NCBI GenBank assembly: GCA_024222295.1 | Contig: JAAEPF010000034.1 | Span: 248,001-312,000 of the forward strand | DNA length: 64,000 nucleotides | Source of the DNA: Actinomycetes bacterium | Lineage (GTDB): Bacteria; Actinomycetota; Acidimicrobiia; Acidimicrobiales; Microtrichaceae | Reading direction: 5' to 3' | Part shown: piece after piece, positions 16,657 to 24,945 of the stretch | Position numbering within the stretch: position 1 is the first letter of the stretch | Layout of the letters: every line of letters begins with the position of its first letter | The notes under the pieces: generated by a model | Databases searched by the model: none | What the model saw: only the letters and a program-made list of their open reading frames with translations | What the model was told of the DNA's origin: nothing | Program-made: the position numbers and the translations under genes

Positions 16657-17562
16657 ATGGAAAAGGCGCGCACCCCAGACGAGCGATTCGAGAACCTGCC
16701 GGGCTACGACTACGAGCCCAACTACCTCGAGATCCCCGACGGCGACGGCGGCGAGCTGCGGGTTCACTACCTGGACGAAGGCCTGCGCTCGGGTGAAGTG
16801 GTTCTGCTCATGCACGGCGAACCGAGCTGGTCCTACCTGTACCGCACCATGATTCCGATCCTGGTCGAGGCGGGCTACAGGGTCGTCGTGCCCGACCTCG
16901 TCGGATTCGGTCGCTCCGACAAGCCGACCGATCAGTCCGACTACACCTATGCCCGCCATGTGGCCTGGATGCGATCGGTGCTCTTCGACCACCTCAACCT
17001 GGAGGGCATCTCGATGTTCTGCCAGGACTGGGGTGGGCTGATCGGCCTGCGATTGGTGGCGGAGTCGCCCGATCGGTTCGACCGTGTGTGCGTCGCCAAC
17101 ACGGGGATGCCCATTGGCGAGGGGGCCACGGATGCCTTCGTCATGTGGCGCGATTTCGCCACCACGACACCGGACTTCGATGCGGGCGGCATCCTGCAGA
17201 TGGCCACGGTCAACGAGATGCCCGACGACGTGGTCGCGGCCTACAACGCCCCCTTCCCGGACGAGTCCTACAAGGCAGGGGCGAGGATCTTCCCGGCGCT
17301 CGTTCCCGCTGAAGAGGACAATCCAGCGGTACCCGACACGGTTGCCGCATGGGAAGTGCTGAAGAAGTTCGACAAGCCGTTTCTCGTTGCGTTCAGTGAC
17401 TCCGACCCCATTACGGGCGGAGGCGACAGGGTGTTCCACAACCTCGTGCCGGGCACGAAGGGACAACCTCACACCACCATCGAGGGCGGAGGCCACTTCC
17501 TGCAGGAGGACCAGGGCGCCACGATCGCCCGCAAGCTCGTGGAGTGGTTCGGCACCACCTGA
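16657..17562 (+). CDS. Haloalkane dehalogenase-like alpha/beta-hydrolase
   Basis: A 301-residue cytosolic alpha/beta hydrolase with the dehalogenase (HLD-I, DhlA-like) motif set: HGEPSW near residue 50 (Glu-Trp halide-side pair), nucleophile Asp followed by Trp in FCQDWGG near residue 125, an acid in FSDSDPIT, and the catalytic His in GGGHFLQED. Known members hydrolyse carbon-halogen bonds, giving alcohol plus halide. Some close relatives act on epoxides or esters, so the natural substrate is open. ATG 16657 agrees with the -10 spacing. It stands alone, divergent from the dehydratase operon across operator 3. Confidence 0.85.
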   Translation: MEKARTPDERFENLPGYDYEPNYLEIPDGDGGELRVHYLDEGLRSGEVVLLMHGEPSWSYLYRTMIPILVEAGYRVVVPDLVGFGRSDKPTDQSDYTYARHVAWMRSVLFDHLNLEGISMFCQDWGGLIGLRLVAESPDRFDRVCVANTGMPIGEGATDAFVMWRDFATTTPDFDAGGILQMATVNEMPDDVVAAYNAPFPDESYKAGARIFPALVPAEEDNPAVPDTVAAWEVLKKFDKPFLVAFSDSDPITGGGDRVFHNLVPGTKGQPHTTIEGGGHFLQEDQGATIARKLVEWFGTT

Positions 17563-17575
17563 GCCCCGCGATGAC

Positions 17576-17607
17576 CTGACACACATGTCAGCAAACGCGG
17601 GTAAAGT
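17576..17607 (+). promoter_or_regulatory. Operator 4 and leaderless promoter of the SDR/CMD/DUF35/thiolase operon
   Basis: CTGACACACATGTCAG (17576-17591) lies 10 bp upstream of a -10-like TAAAGT (17602-17607), which is itself 8 nt before ATG 17616. A repressor here would cover the -35 region. Confidence 0.75.
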
Positions 17608-17615
17608 CGCCCGCC

Positions 17616-18524
17616 ATGGGCATCCTGGATGGACGTGTGGCGGTCGTGACGGGCTCCGGGCGCGGGTTGGGGCGCGAGTTCGCGCTCGCCCTCGCGCGGG
17701 AGGGCGCGGCGGTGGTGGTCAACGACGTCGGAGTCTCACTCGGCGGTGACGACACCGGCGAGGACCCAGCGGCGAAGGTGGTCGCCGAGATCGAGGAAAT
17801 CGGTTCGCGTGCCGTGGCCGCACGGGATTCGGTGGCCGACTTCGACGGTGCCGAGCGGATAGTCGCCGCCGCCACCGACGCGTTCGGCCAGATCGACATC
17901 GTTGTCAACAACGCGGGCATCGTGCGCGACCGCACGCTGGTCAAGATGGCCGAGGAGGACTTCGATGCCGTCGTGGGTACGCACATGAAGGGCACCTTCA
18001 ATATGGCCCGCCACGCCGCGCCCATCATGAAGGAGGCCGGCCACGGACGCATCATCAACATCACGTCGTCGGCCGGCCTGAGGGGCAACTTCGGCCAGAC
18101 CAACTACGGCGCGGCGAAGGCCGGGATCATGGGGATGACCTTCGTGTGGGCGCTGGAGTTGGCGAAGTACGGCGTCACGGTCAACGCGCTGGCGCCCGCC
18201 GGAATCACCCGCATGACATCGAAGCTGTCCGAGGACGGCGAGCCCGAGGAGGTGCCACCGACCCTCGATCCCTCGCTGAACGCTCCGCTCGTCGCCTACC
18301 TCGCATCCGACCGGGCGGCCGGGGTGAACGGCCAGGTGTTCGGACGTACCGACTTCAGCTACACGTTGTTCCAGCACCCCAAGCCGATTGCGTGGATGCA
18401 CCGCGACGGCGGCTGGGACGTGGAGTCGGTGGCGGAGCAGTTCGACACGATGCTCGGCCAGCACATGCAGCAGGTCGGAATGGTGATGCCCAAGGGGCTC
18501 AGCCAGGACACGGCGCGCGGCTGA
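17616..18524 (+). CDS. MFE-2-type short-chain dehydrogenase (3-hydroxyacyl-CoA dehydrogenase)
   Basis: A 302-residue classical SDR with the NAD(P) motif TGSGRGLGRE, the long 'VVVNDVGVSLGGDDTGEDPAAKV' insertion of peroxisomal multifunctional-enzyme type 2, NNAGIV, the catalytic Ser region NITSSAG, and NYGAAKAG with Tyr and Lys. MFE-2 SDRs oxidise (3R)-3-hydroxyacyl-CoA in side-chain beta-oxidation of sterols and branched acids. The C-terminal ~40 residues extend beyond the catalytic core, as in this group. It leads an operon running through the CMD, DUF35 and thiolase-like genes. A paralogue lies at 24946-25857. Confidence 0.9.
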   Translation: MGILDGRVAVVTGSGRGLGREFALALAREGAAVVVNDVGVSLGGDDTGEDPAAKVVAEIEEIGSRAVAARDSVADFDGAERIVAAATDAFGQIDIVVNNAGIVRDRTLVKMAEEDFDAVVGTHMKGTFNMARHAAPIMKEAGHGRIINITSSAGLRGNFGQTNYGAAKAGIMGMTFVWALELAKYGVTVNALAPAGITRMTSKLSEDGEPEEVPPTLDPSLNAPLVAYLASDRAAGVNGQVFGRTDFSYTLFQHPKPIAWMHRDGGWDVESVAEQFDTMLGQHMQQVGMVMPKGLSQDTARG

Positions 18525-18609
18525 TGCGCGGGGGAGTGCCTGGCCCGCGCACGGTGCCGGCGACGGTCTGTAGTGTGCCGCTCATCGGCACCGCAGGTGA
18601 GGTGGAGCA

Positions 18610-18939
18610 ATGACCGACGACTTCCGCGACGAGTTCCCGAGCATGAGCGAGGCATTCCCGGCAGCCACCGACTCGCTGTCCGGCTACCTGGCAGACCTGG
18701 AGGACCTTCCGGCGCTCGACAACAAGACCAAGGAACTGGTGCGCCTGGCGTGCACGACGAGCCTCCGGCACGGGCCGGGCGTGCGGCGCCACGCGATGCT
18801 CGCCGCCGAGTTCGGCGCGAGATGGGAAGAGGTACTCGGCGTGCTGATGCTCACGCAGCCGAGCTTCGGACTGGTGCCCGCCCGCGAGATGCTGCCGTTT
18901 GCCCGCGAGGGTTACGAGGCGGGCGGAACCGGGTCCTGA
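18610..18939 (+). CDS. Carboxymuconolactone decarboxylase (AhpD-like) family protein
   Basis: A 109-residue CMD-family protein. The helical core has KTKELVRLACTTSLRHGPGVRRHAMLAAEFGARWEEVLGVLML, matching the CMD pattern 'K..eLi.la......c...C..H...A...Ga...Ei.e', but with only one cysteine, so thiol-peroxidase (AhpD) activity is unlikely. The role is unknown; similar small CMD proteins occur in acyl-CoA catabolic operons. ATG 18610 follows GAGGTGGAGC. A TAGTGT about 35 bp upstream could be an internal promoter. The gene lies between the SDR and the DUF35 gene in the same orientation. Confidence 0.78.
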   Translation: MTDDFRDEFPSMSEAFPAATDSLSGYLADLEDLPALDNKTKELVRLACTTSLRHGPGVRRHAMLAAEFGARWEEVLGVLMLTQPSFGLVPAREMLPFAREGYEAGGTGS

Positions 18940-18960
18940 CCACGTCATGTCGGAGCGACG

Positions 18961-19434
18961 ATGAACGCTGACGCCACAGCGGACGCCGGCGACGAGACCC
19001 CGTTCCGCGTGATGCCTGCGGTCACGGTCGACAACGAGCACTTCTGGCGTGGCGGTGCGGAGGGTGAGCTTCGGATCCTGCGCTGTGCGCGTTGCGCCTA
19101 CTGGATCCATCCGCCTGCGCCCATCTGCCCTGAGTGCCTCGGCCGGGACGTGTCACCCGAGGCGGTGTCCGGGGAGGCCACCGTGCTCAGCTACACGGTC
19201 AACCACCAGCTCTGGTACCCCAACCTCGATCCGCCGTACGCGGTTGCGATCGTGCAGCTGCCCGAACAGGCGGACCTGCGGCTCACCACGAACATCGTGA
19301 ACTGCGAGCCCTCCGAGGTGGACTTCGACATGACGGTGAAGGTCACCTTCCTCGAGTACCCCGACAGCCGCGGCAACGTGTGGCTGCCGATGTTCGAACC
19401 CGCAGGCGAGAAAGACGAAGGCCCCGGGTCATGA
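18961..19434 (+). CDS. OB-fold/DUF35 protein with zinc ribbon, partner of the Ltp2-like protein
   Basis: A 157-residue DUF35 protein: N-terminal helix 'VDNEHFWRGGAEGELRILRC', a rubredoxin-like zinc ribbon CARC...CPEC (first cysteine about residue 41), then the OB-fold (TVLSYTVNHQLWYPNLDPPYAVAIVQL). This is the arrangement of the C-terminal half of ChsH2, which binds Ltp2. Its stop overlaps the ATG of the next thiolase-like gene by 4 bp (ATGA), giving strong evidence for a two-protein complex. Confidence 0.88.
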   Translation: MNADATADAGDETPFRVMPAVTVDNEHFWRGGAEGELRILRCARCAYWIHPPAPICPECLGRDVSPEAVSGEATVLSYTVNHQLWYPNLDPPYAVAIVQLPEQADLRLTTNIVNCEPSEVDFDMTVKVTFLEYPDSRGNVWLPMFEPAGEKDEGPGS

Positions 19435-20666
19435 ACGCCACCCCACCGCCAGAGGTAGGTGAGCGCAGGGCTGTCATCACCGGCGTGGGGCAGTCCAACG
19501 TGGGGCGCCGCATCTACGAAGACCCGCTCGCCATGACCATCGACGCAACCCTCGAGGCAGTGGAACATGCGGGTCTCTCGCTCGCCGACATCGACGGCAT
19601 CTCGACATACCCGGGCAACATGAACACGCCGCCCGGGTTCTCCGGCGTCGGAGTCGTGGAGCTCCAGGACGCACTTCGTCTCGAACTCGACTGGTTCAGC
19701 GGCGGGCTGGAACTCCCGGGCCAGCTCGGAGCCGTTGCCAACGCTGTCGCAGCCGTGTCGACCGGGCTGGCCAACAATGTCGTGTGCTTCCGCACGGTGT
19801 GGGAGGCATCAGCGCAGGGTGACAAGGGTCGGGCGTCGGTGACCATGGGTGGAGGTGGCGGTACGTACCGCGCCCAGGGGTTCCTGCAGTGGACGCTGCC
19901 CTTCGGCGCCGCGTCGGCTGCCAACTGGATCGCCATGATGGCCAACCTGCACTTCCACAACCACGGCACCACCCGCGAACAGCTGGCCTGGATCGCACTC
20001 AACGCCCGACGCAACGCGCAGCTCAACCCCAAGGCCATCTACACAGACGAGATGACCCTCGATGACTACATGTCGGTGCGGATGATCTCGGAGCCGTTGT
20101 GTCTCTATGACTGTGACGTTCCGGCCGACGGTTCGACGGCAATCGTGGTGTCACGCGCCGAGTCGGCCGAGGGTCGATCGAGGGCACCGGTGCGCATCGA
20201 AGCGGTGGGCACGGCGCTGCGTGGCCGGCCGAGTTGGGACCAGTTCGACGACCTCACCACGATGGCCTTGCGCGACGCCTCGGCCATGATGTGGGAGCGC
20301 ACCGACCTCACGCCTGGCGACGTCGACGTGGCGGAGCTGTACGACGGGTTCAGCTTCATCACACTTGCCTGGTTGGAGGCCCTCGGGTTCTGTGCGCACG
20401 GCGAGGGAGGTCAGTTCATCGACGGTGGGGAACGCATCGCCCGCGAGGCCTGCGGCTCCTCTGGTGGGGTGGCTCTCAACACCCACGGCGGCCAGCTCTC
20501 GGCAGGCCGGCTGCACGGATTCGGATTCCTGCACGAGGCATGCCTGCAGCTCTGGGGCGAGGCGGGCGAGCGCCAGTGCCGCCGCCCGGATGGGGGCACC
20601 CCCGAGGTGGGCATCGCCGCGGCCGGCGGTGGTCCGCTGGCATCCTCGTTCCTGCTCACCAGCTGA
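19431..20666 (+). CDS. Ltp2-like thiolase-fold protein (probable acyl-CoA aldolase)
   Basis: A 411-residue SCP2-thiolase-fold protein lacking the nucleophilic cysteine: the corresponding stretch reads LPGQLGAVANAVAAVSTG. The GHP motif is replaced too (SAGRLHGFG), but a Tyr-Asp remains at the HDCF position (AELYDGFSF). Loss of Cys/His with retained tyrosines is the signature of Ltp2, which cleaves a beta-hydroxyacyl-CoA by retro-aldol reaction in steroid side-chain removal. Together with the overlapping DUF35 gene this predicts an Ltp2-ChsH2-type aldolase. The exact substrate is unknown. Start ATG 19431. Confidence 0.82.
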   Translation: MNATPPPEVGERRAVITGVGQSNVGRRIYEDPLAMTIDATLEAVEHAGLSLADIDGISTYPGNMNTPPGFSGVGVVELQDALRLELDWFSGGLELPGQLGAVANAVAAVSTGLANNVVCFRTVWEASAQGDKGRASVTMGGGGGTYRAQGFLQWTLPFGAASAANWIAMMANLHFHNHGTTREQLAWIALNARRNAQLNPKAIYTDEMTLDDYMSVRMISEPLCLYDCDVPADGSTAIVVSRAESAEGRSRAPVRIEAVGTALRGRPSWDQFDDLTTMALRDASAMMWERTDLTPGDVDVAELYDGFSFITLAWLEALGFCAHGEGGQFIDGGERIAREACGSSGGVALNTHGGQLSAGRLHGFGFLHEACLQLWGEAGERQCRRPDGGTPEVGIAAAGGGPLASSFLLTS

Positions 20667-20684
20667 CTGCCCGCGGCCCGCTCC

Positions 20685-21485
20685 TCAGGTGAGGTCCCAG
20701 ACCATCTGGCCTTCGGTTTCGCCACACAGGACCTGGTCGGCGGTCTGCTTCTCGATGTGGCCGACGAGCCCCATGTAGGTCCCGTAGCCCACGAGTTCCC
20801 GGAGGCGCGGCTCGAAGGTGCGTACGAGGTCGATTGGGAGGCCGAGTTGCTGGTTCTCCTGCTGGCGTACCCAGCCTGCGCAGTAGTTCATCGCGATGCC
20901 GATGCGGTCGGCCCCGGTGTCGTTGGCTCCGCCGCCATGCCACATCCGGCCATGCCAGACCAGCACGTCGCCCTTGGACATCTCGGCCGGCACCGTGTCG
21001 TACGACTGGCCGAACTCGGGCTTGTCGCCCTTGTGCGACCCGGGCACGATCCGGGTCGCACCGTTGGCGTCGGTGAACTCGGTCAGCGCCCACATGGAGT
21101 TGCACACGACCGGCGGTTCCGGCTGCGCAACCGGAAGCACCTGGTCGTCGGAGTGGATCGGCTGCGCCGTCTGGCCGGGCTGGATGCGGATCGAAGACAG
21201 GCTCGAGAGGAGGCATCCGGGGCCGAGTACGCCGTCGACCACCTCGAGCAGCCGGGGCTGCACGGGCACGCGCTGCCACATCTCGCCGTGGCGAAGCAGG
21301 TTGTAGACGCGAAGCGTGTGTGTGCCCTCGAAGTCGTTGGTGGCGGCCGCCGTGGCGAGCTCGGCCTCCACGCGGGCCAGGTCAGCTGCGTACTCGTCGG
21401 CCTGGGCGGCAGTGAGCACGCCTCGAAGCACGGTGTAGCCAACGTCGCGGATCTCCTCGAGGTGCTGCTCTGCGGTCTCAGTCAT
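20685..21485 (-). CDS. Phytanoyl-CoA dioxygenase (PhyH) family protein
   Basis: A 266-residue Fe(II)/2-oxoglutarate dioxygenase fold. The His-Asp pair of the facial triad is in HSDDQ, the distal His in WHGRMWHGGGAND, and a 2OG-binding Arg follows (DRIGIAM). PhyH enzymes hydroxylate phytanoyl-CoA or other hydrophobic substrates, including natural products. The ATG at 21485 overlaps the end of the upstream oxidoreductase gene by 8 bp, so translation is coupled. Second gene of a minus-strand operon behind operator 5. Confidence 0.88.
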   Translation of the reverse strand: MTETAEQHLEEIRDVGYTVLRGVLTAAQADEYAADLARVEAELATAAATNDFEGTHTLRVYNLLRHGEMWQRVPVQPRLLEVVDGVLGPGCLLSSLSSIRIQPGQTAQPIHSDDQVLPVAQPEPPVVCNSMWALTEFTDANGATRIVPGSHKGDKPEFGQSYDTVPAEMSKGDVLVWHGRMWHGGGANDTGADRIGIAMNYCAGWVRQQENQQLGLPIDLVRTFEPRLRELVGYGTYMGLVGHIEKQTADQVLCGETEGQMVWDLT

Positions 21486-22536
21486 GCGCTCGGTCGTCTC
21501 CGTCGTGTGGGACCGTGATCACGATCTTGCCGGTGTTGGCACCGGTGAACATGGCGTTGAGCGCCTCGACGCCCCGTTCGAGACCCTCGAACCGCTCGGT
21601 GCGCACCACGATCTGGCCGGACTCGTGCCAGGCCCTCAGCTCCTCGCCGATCTCGGGAAACCTGGGCACCTCGTCGAAGGCCAGGAAGCCTTTCATCGTG
21701 GCTCGTTGCTGGATCAGTTTCACGTAGTTGGACGGCCCGGGCGGAAGGTCGCTGTCGTCGTAGCTGGAGATGTGGCCGCAGAGAACGACCCGGGCATGCA
21801 TCGCCAGTCGGGCCATCACCGCGTCGAGTACGTCGCCTCCGACGTTGTCGAAGAACACGTCGACGCGCTGCGGCGCCAGTTCCTTGAGCTTCGCGACGAT
21901 GTCGTCGGTGCGGTGGTTGATTGCACCGTCGAGGCCCAGATCGTCGGTCAACCAGCCGCATTTCTCGTCGGTGCCGGCGATGCCGATGACCCGTGCACCC
22001 TTCAGCTTGGCGATCTGCGCCGCGGCTGCTCCAGTAGCGCCGGCGGCGGCGGAGACGACGACCGTTTCACCCTCGGCGACTTCGGCCACCTCGAGCATTC
22101 CGATGTACGCGGTGCACCCGGTCGAGCCGTAGAGGCCGAGGAAGGCTTCGAGGTCGTACCCGGGGTCGGGGGCGGAAACGAATGTCGAGAAGAAGTCGTC
22201 GCGGATGACGCTGTGGTCCTCCCACCCGCCCAGCGTGGTGATGATGTCGCCAATGGCGTACCGGTCACACTTGGTGGCCACGACCCGGCCGATCGTGGAG
22301 CAGCGAACCACGTCACCCAACTCCACCGGTGGCAGGTACCCGGATCCCTCACCCAGCCACGAGCGAACCGACGCATCGATGCCGATCACCTCGTTGCGCA
22401 GCAGCGCCTCGCCGTCAGCCAGCTCCGGCATCGGCTCGGTCACGAGCTCAACGTCGTCTTCGGCCACCAAGCCGTCGGGCCGTTTGCGCAGCAGTACCCG
22501 TTGCGTGGTCGAAGGCACGGTGGGTGGTTCGCTCAT
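21478..22536 (-). CDS. Zinc-independent medium-chain quinone oxidoreductase (MDR)
   Basis: A 352-residue MDR-superfamily enzyme without the catalytic-zinc ligands. The nucleotide-binding motif is VSAAAGATGAAAAQIAKLKGARVIG, followed by DVFFDNVGGDVLDAVM. These match the leukotriene-B4 12-hydroxydehydrogenase/2-alkenal reductase subgroup (NADPH-dependent reduction of enones). The start was set at ATG 22536; the much longer open frame to 23910 is antisense to the acyl-CoA dehydrogenase gene and is rejected. First gene of a two-gene operon with PhyH. Its promoter region contains operator 5. Confidence 0.9.
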   Translation of the reverse strand: MSEPPTVPSTTQRVLLRKRPDGLVAEDDVELVTEPMPELADGEALLRNEVIGIDASVRSWLGEGSGYLPPVELGDVVRCSTIGRVVATKCDRYAIGDIITTLGGWEDHSVIRDDFFSTFVSAPDPGYDLEAFLGLYGSTGCTAYIGMLEVAEVAEGETVVVSAAAGATGAAAAQIAKLKGARVIGIAGTDEKCGWLTDDLGLDGAINHRTDDIVAKLKELAPQRVDVFFDNVGGDVLDAVMARLAMHARVVLCGHISSYDDSDLPPGPSNYVKLIQQRATMKGFLAFDEVPRFPEIGEELRAWHESGQIVVRTERFEGLERGVEALNAMFTGANTGKIVITVPHDGDDRAHD

Positions 22537-22623
22537 GGACGGATCCTTGCTCGTTGCGCACTGCTTCGCCGCACACCGTTGCACATCAGCGGCGGTCCCT
22601 GAGCACGGTTCTGTCGCACGGTC

Positions 22624-22643
22624 TAACCTGACGCCCGTGTCAG
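22624..22643. promoter_or_regulatory. Operator 5 in the MDR/acyl-CoA dehydrogenase divergent promoter
   Basis: CTGACGCCCGTGTCAG at 22628-22643. On the plus strand TAACCT (22624-22629) overlaps the left edge and may be the -10 for the dehydrogenase operon, so a bound protein would block transcription start. It is 92 bp from the MDR start and 47 bp from the dehydrogenase start. Confidence 0.72.
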
Positions 22644-22689
22644 TTCCAGATCGGCGGGTCAGCACCCCTGGCATGCCTGGCCTCGGCCC

Positions 22690-23859
22690 ATGAAGCTCAC
22701 CTGGGATGCCGAGGTGGAGCGGTTCCGCTCCGAACTGCTCGCCTTCCTCGATTCGCACGCGCCACCCGAAGCAGCCGGCGGCAGGGACTGGATCGGTACT
22801 GAGGCCGGCGACCTCCCCCAGTGGGCGGTGGACTGGCAGGCCACGTTGTTCGACAACGGCTGGATGATCCCGCCCTACCCGCCGGAGCATGGCGGACGAA
22901 ACGCCACACCGCTTCAGACACTCGTGTTCCAGGAGGAGATGGGCCGCCGCGGGATCCCGCGATCTGTGCACTTCGGCGGATATGCGATCGTCGGGCCTTC
23001 GCTGCTCGAGTTCGGCAACGACGCGCAGAAGGCGCTCGCGCCCGCCGCGATCCGCGGCGACACGGTCTGGTGCGTGGGCATGTCCGAGCCCAATGCGGGC
23101 AGTGACCTCGCAGCCTTGTCCACCCGGGCCGTGGCCGATGGCGACACGTTCGTCGTGAGCGGTCAGAAGGTGTGGACCAGCTACGCGTCCATCGCTTCCA
23201 AGTGCTTCTGCTACGTGCGCACCGACCCCGAGGCCCGAAAGCACAAGGGCATATCGGTGCTCATCATCGACATGGACACGCCCGGCATCGAGGTGCGCCC
23301 GCTGCGCCACATCACGGGATCTGCCGAGTTCGCCGAAGTGTTCTTCGACGATGTCGTCGTGCCGGCGGAGAACCTCGTCGGAGAGCTCAACGGGGGCTGG
23401 CGCATAACCATGGGCTCGCTCGCTCACGAACGGGGCGGATTGTGGGTGGAGGGGGTCACTTCCGCCCAACGAGGCATCGATGACCTCGTGGCGATGTCCA
23501 AGCGGCTGGGGCGTGATTCCGACCCGGTCATCCGGCGCCGCATAGCCGAGCTGCACGAGGAGGTCCGCTCGTTGCGGGCGATGGGCTACAAGGGCTTCGC
23601 GAGCTTCGCCCAGGGGTCCTCGGCCCCGGAGCACAGCTTCATGAAGCTCGCCAGCTCCGAACTGCGCCAGCGCATCTACGAGTTGGGCATGGACCTGCAG
23701 GGCCCGTACGCAACCGTGACCGATCCGGCGTTCTCCGAGGAAAAGGGCCGCTGGCAGCATTCGTGGCAGATCAGCCTCGCCGCCACGATCGGCGGAGGCA
23801 CCTCCGAGATCCAGCGCAACATCGTCGCCGGGCAGGTCCTTGGCCTGCCCAGGGGATAG
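22690..23859 (+). CDS. Acyl-CoA dehydrogenase, catalytic-type subunit
   Basis: A 389-residue acyl-CoA dehydrogenase with the FAD motif MSEPNAGSDLAAL, the QKVWTSYA strand, the beta-domain RHITGSAEFAEVFFDDVVVP, and a C-terminal helical domain ending GGGTSEIQRNIVAGQVLGL. This is the usual full-length form that oxidises acyl-CoA to enoyl-CoA with ETF as acceptor. Immediately downstream (7-bp gap) is a shorter, more divergent homologue, the arrangement of heterotetrameric sterol ACADs such as ChsE1-ChsE2. Start ATG 22690. Confidence 0.92.
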   Translation: MKLTWDAEVERFRSELLAFLDSHAPPEAAGGRDWIGTEAGDLPQWAVDWQATLFDNGWMIPPYPPEHGGRNATPLQTLVFQEEMGRRGIPRSVHFGGYAIVGPSLLEFGNDAQKALAPAAIRGDTVWCVGMSEPNAGSDLAALSTRAVADGDTFVVSGQKVWTSYASIASKCFCYVRTDPEARKHKGISVLIIDMDTPGIEVRPLRHITGSAEFAEVFFDDVVVPAENLVGELNGGWRITMGSLAHERGGLWVEGVTSAQRGIDDLVAMSKRLGRDSDPVIRRRIAELHEEVRSLRAMGYKGFASFAQGSSAPEHSFMKLASSELRQRIYELGMDLQGPYATVTDPAFSEEKGRWQHSWQISLAATIGGGTSEIQRNIVAGQVLGLPRG

Positions 23860-23866
23860 CGGCGCC

Positions 23867-24904
23867 GTGGACTTCAGCCTCACCGACGAACAGCAGCTGC
23901 TCGCCGACACCGCCCGCTCGCTGTTCGAAGCCGAGTTCCCGTCGTCGTTGCTGCGCGAAGCCGTCTATGACCCCACCCCAGATGGCCCGCATGCGATGGC
24001 GAAGGCGTTCGACGCCCACCTGCGCGGCTGGTTCGCCCTGGGCGACGAGTCGGTGGTCGACCAGTGCCTGTTCATCACAGAGGCCGGTGCGGCCGTGCTC
24101 GGCGGGCCGCTGTGGTCCTCCAGCGCCCTGGCGCTGCCGGTGCTTCGCGCAGTGGAAGCCGGCGGTGCAAGCGGCGAAACGGCGGATGCGGTCGCGGCGG
24201 GGGAGCTGACCGCGACGGTCGCAATCGCAGGGCGTGACGGTGTATGGGCCCCGAATGCAGAGCCGGTCAAGTGCCTCGTGCCCGACGCAGGTGTGGTCGA
24301 CCGCATCGTGGTGGTCCGATCGGGTCACGGGGGTGAAGTACGCGTAGCCGTGGTGGGTGCCGGCGAGGTGCAGGCGGTTCCTGTGGCGGCGCTCGACCGT
24401 TCGAGGCCGTTGTTCGACGTGGCCGTCGGCGAAGGGCCCCCAGGAGAGGTCGTCGACCAGGGTGCCCTGGCCGGTGCGCTGGAGCGCTCCACGGTCACAC
24501 TGGCCGCAGAGCTGGTTGGCGTGGCGCGCTGGCTGCGCGAGGCCACTGTGTCCTACGTGTCCGAGCGCGAGCAGTTCGGTGTGCCGGTCGGTTCGTTCCA
24601 GGGCCTGCAGTGGAAGCTGGTGGACGCTGCGCTGGCGCACGAACGGGCTGCCGCAGCAGTCGCCTATGCGGCCATGTGCATCGACGCGGACGACCCGGAC
24701 CGTCACGACGCGGTCCACGTGGCCAAGGCCTCGGCGGGGTCCGCAGCGCGGGCCTGGTCAACCGAGGGGCTGCAGGCCCATGGCGGAATCGGCTACACGT
24801 GGGAGCACGACCTGCACCTACGACTTCGCCGGGCCTACGGCTCGGACCACATTCTCGGCGACGCCGACTGGCACCGTGACAGGATCGCGGACCTGATCTT
24901 CTAG
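23867..24904 (+). CDS. Acyl-CoA dehydrogenase, second (divergent) subunit
   Basis: A 345-residue homologue. It starts DFSLTDEQQLLADTARSLFEAEFP, has a weak central region without the canonical FAD motif, and keeps the C-terminal helical domain (SEREQFGVPVGSFQGLQWKL; LQAHGGIGYTWEHDLHLRLRRA). The short, degenerate middle suggests it needs the partner encoded 7 bp upstream to form the active FAD site, as in alpha2beta2 ChsE-type enzymes for bulky steroid CoA esters. The GTG start at 23867 is inferred from homology-like sequence; no strong ribosome-binding site is present. Confidence 0.88.
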   Translation: MDFSLTDEQQLLADTARSLFEAEFPSSLLREAVYDPTPDGPHAMAKAFDAHLRGWFALGDESVVDQCLFITEAGAAVLGGPLWSSSALALPVLRAVEAGGASGETADAVAAGELTATVAIAGRDGVWAPNAEPVKCLVPDAGVVDRIVVVRSGHGGEVRVAVVGAGEVQAVPVAALDRSRPLFDVAVGEGPPGEVVDQGALAGALERSTVTLAAELVGVARWLREATVSYVSEREQFGVPVGSFQGLQWKLVDAALAHERAAAAVAYAAMCIDADDPDRHDAVHVAKASAGSAARAWSTEGLQAHGGIGYTWEHDLHLRLRRAYGSDHILGDADWHRDRIADLIF

Positions 24905-24945
24905 CGCCGACGAAACAACCCACAAGGCAAGGACAAGACAGAGCA

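Noticed and set aside
18937-18947. TGACCACGTCA downstream of the CMD gene
   Set aside because: Only a 3-bp centre; the spacing does not match the other sites.
22537-23910. Long minus-strand open frame continuing upstream of the MDR gene (to 810 codons)
   Set aside because: It runs antisense through the acyl-CoA dehydrogenase gene and has no family-like sequence; an effect of high GC.
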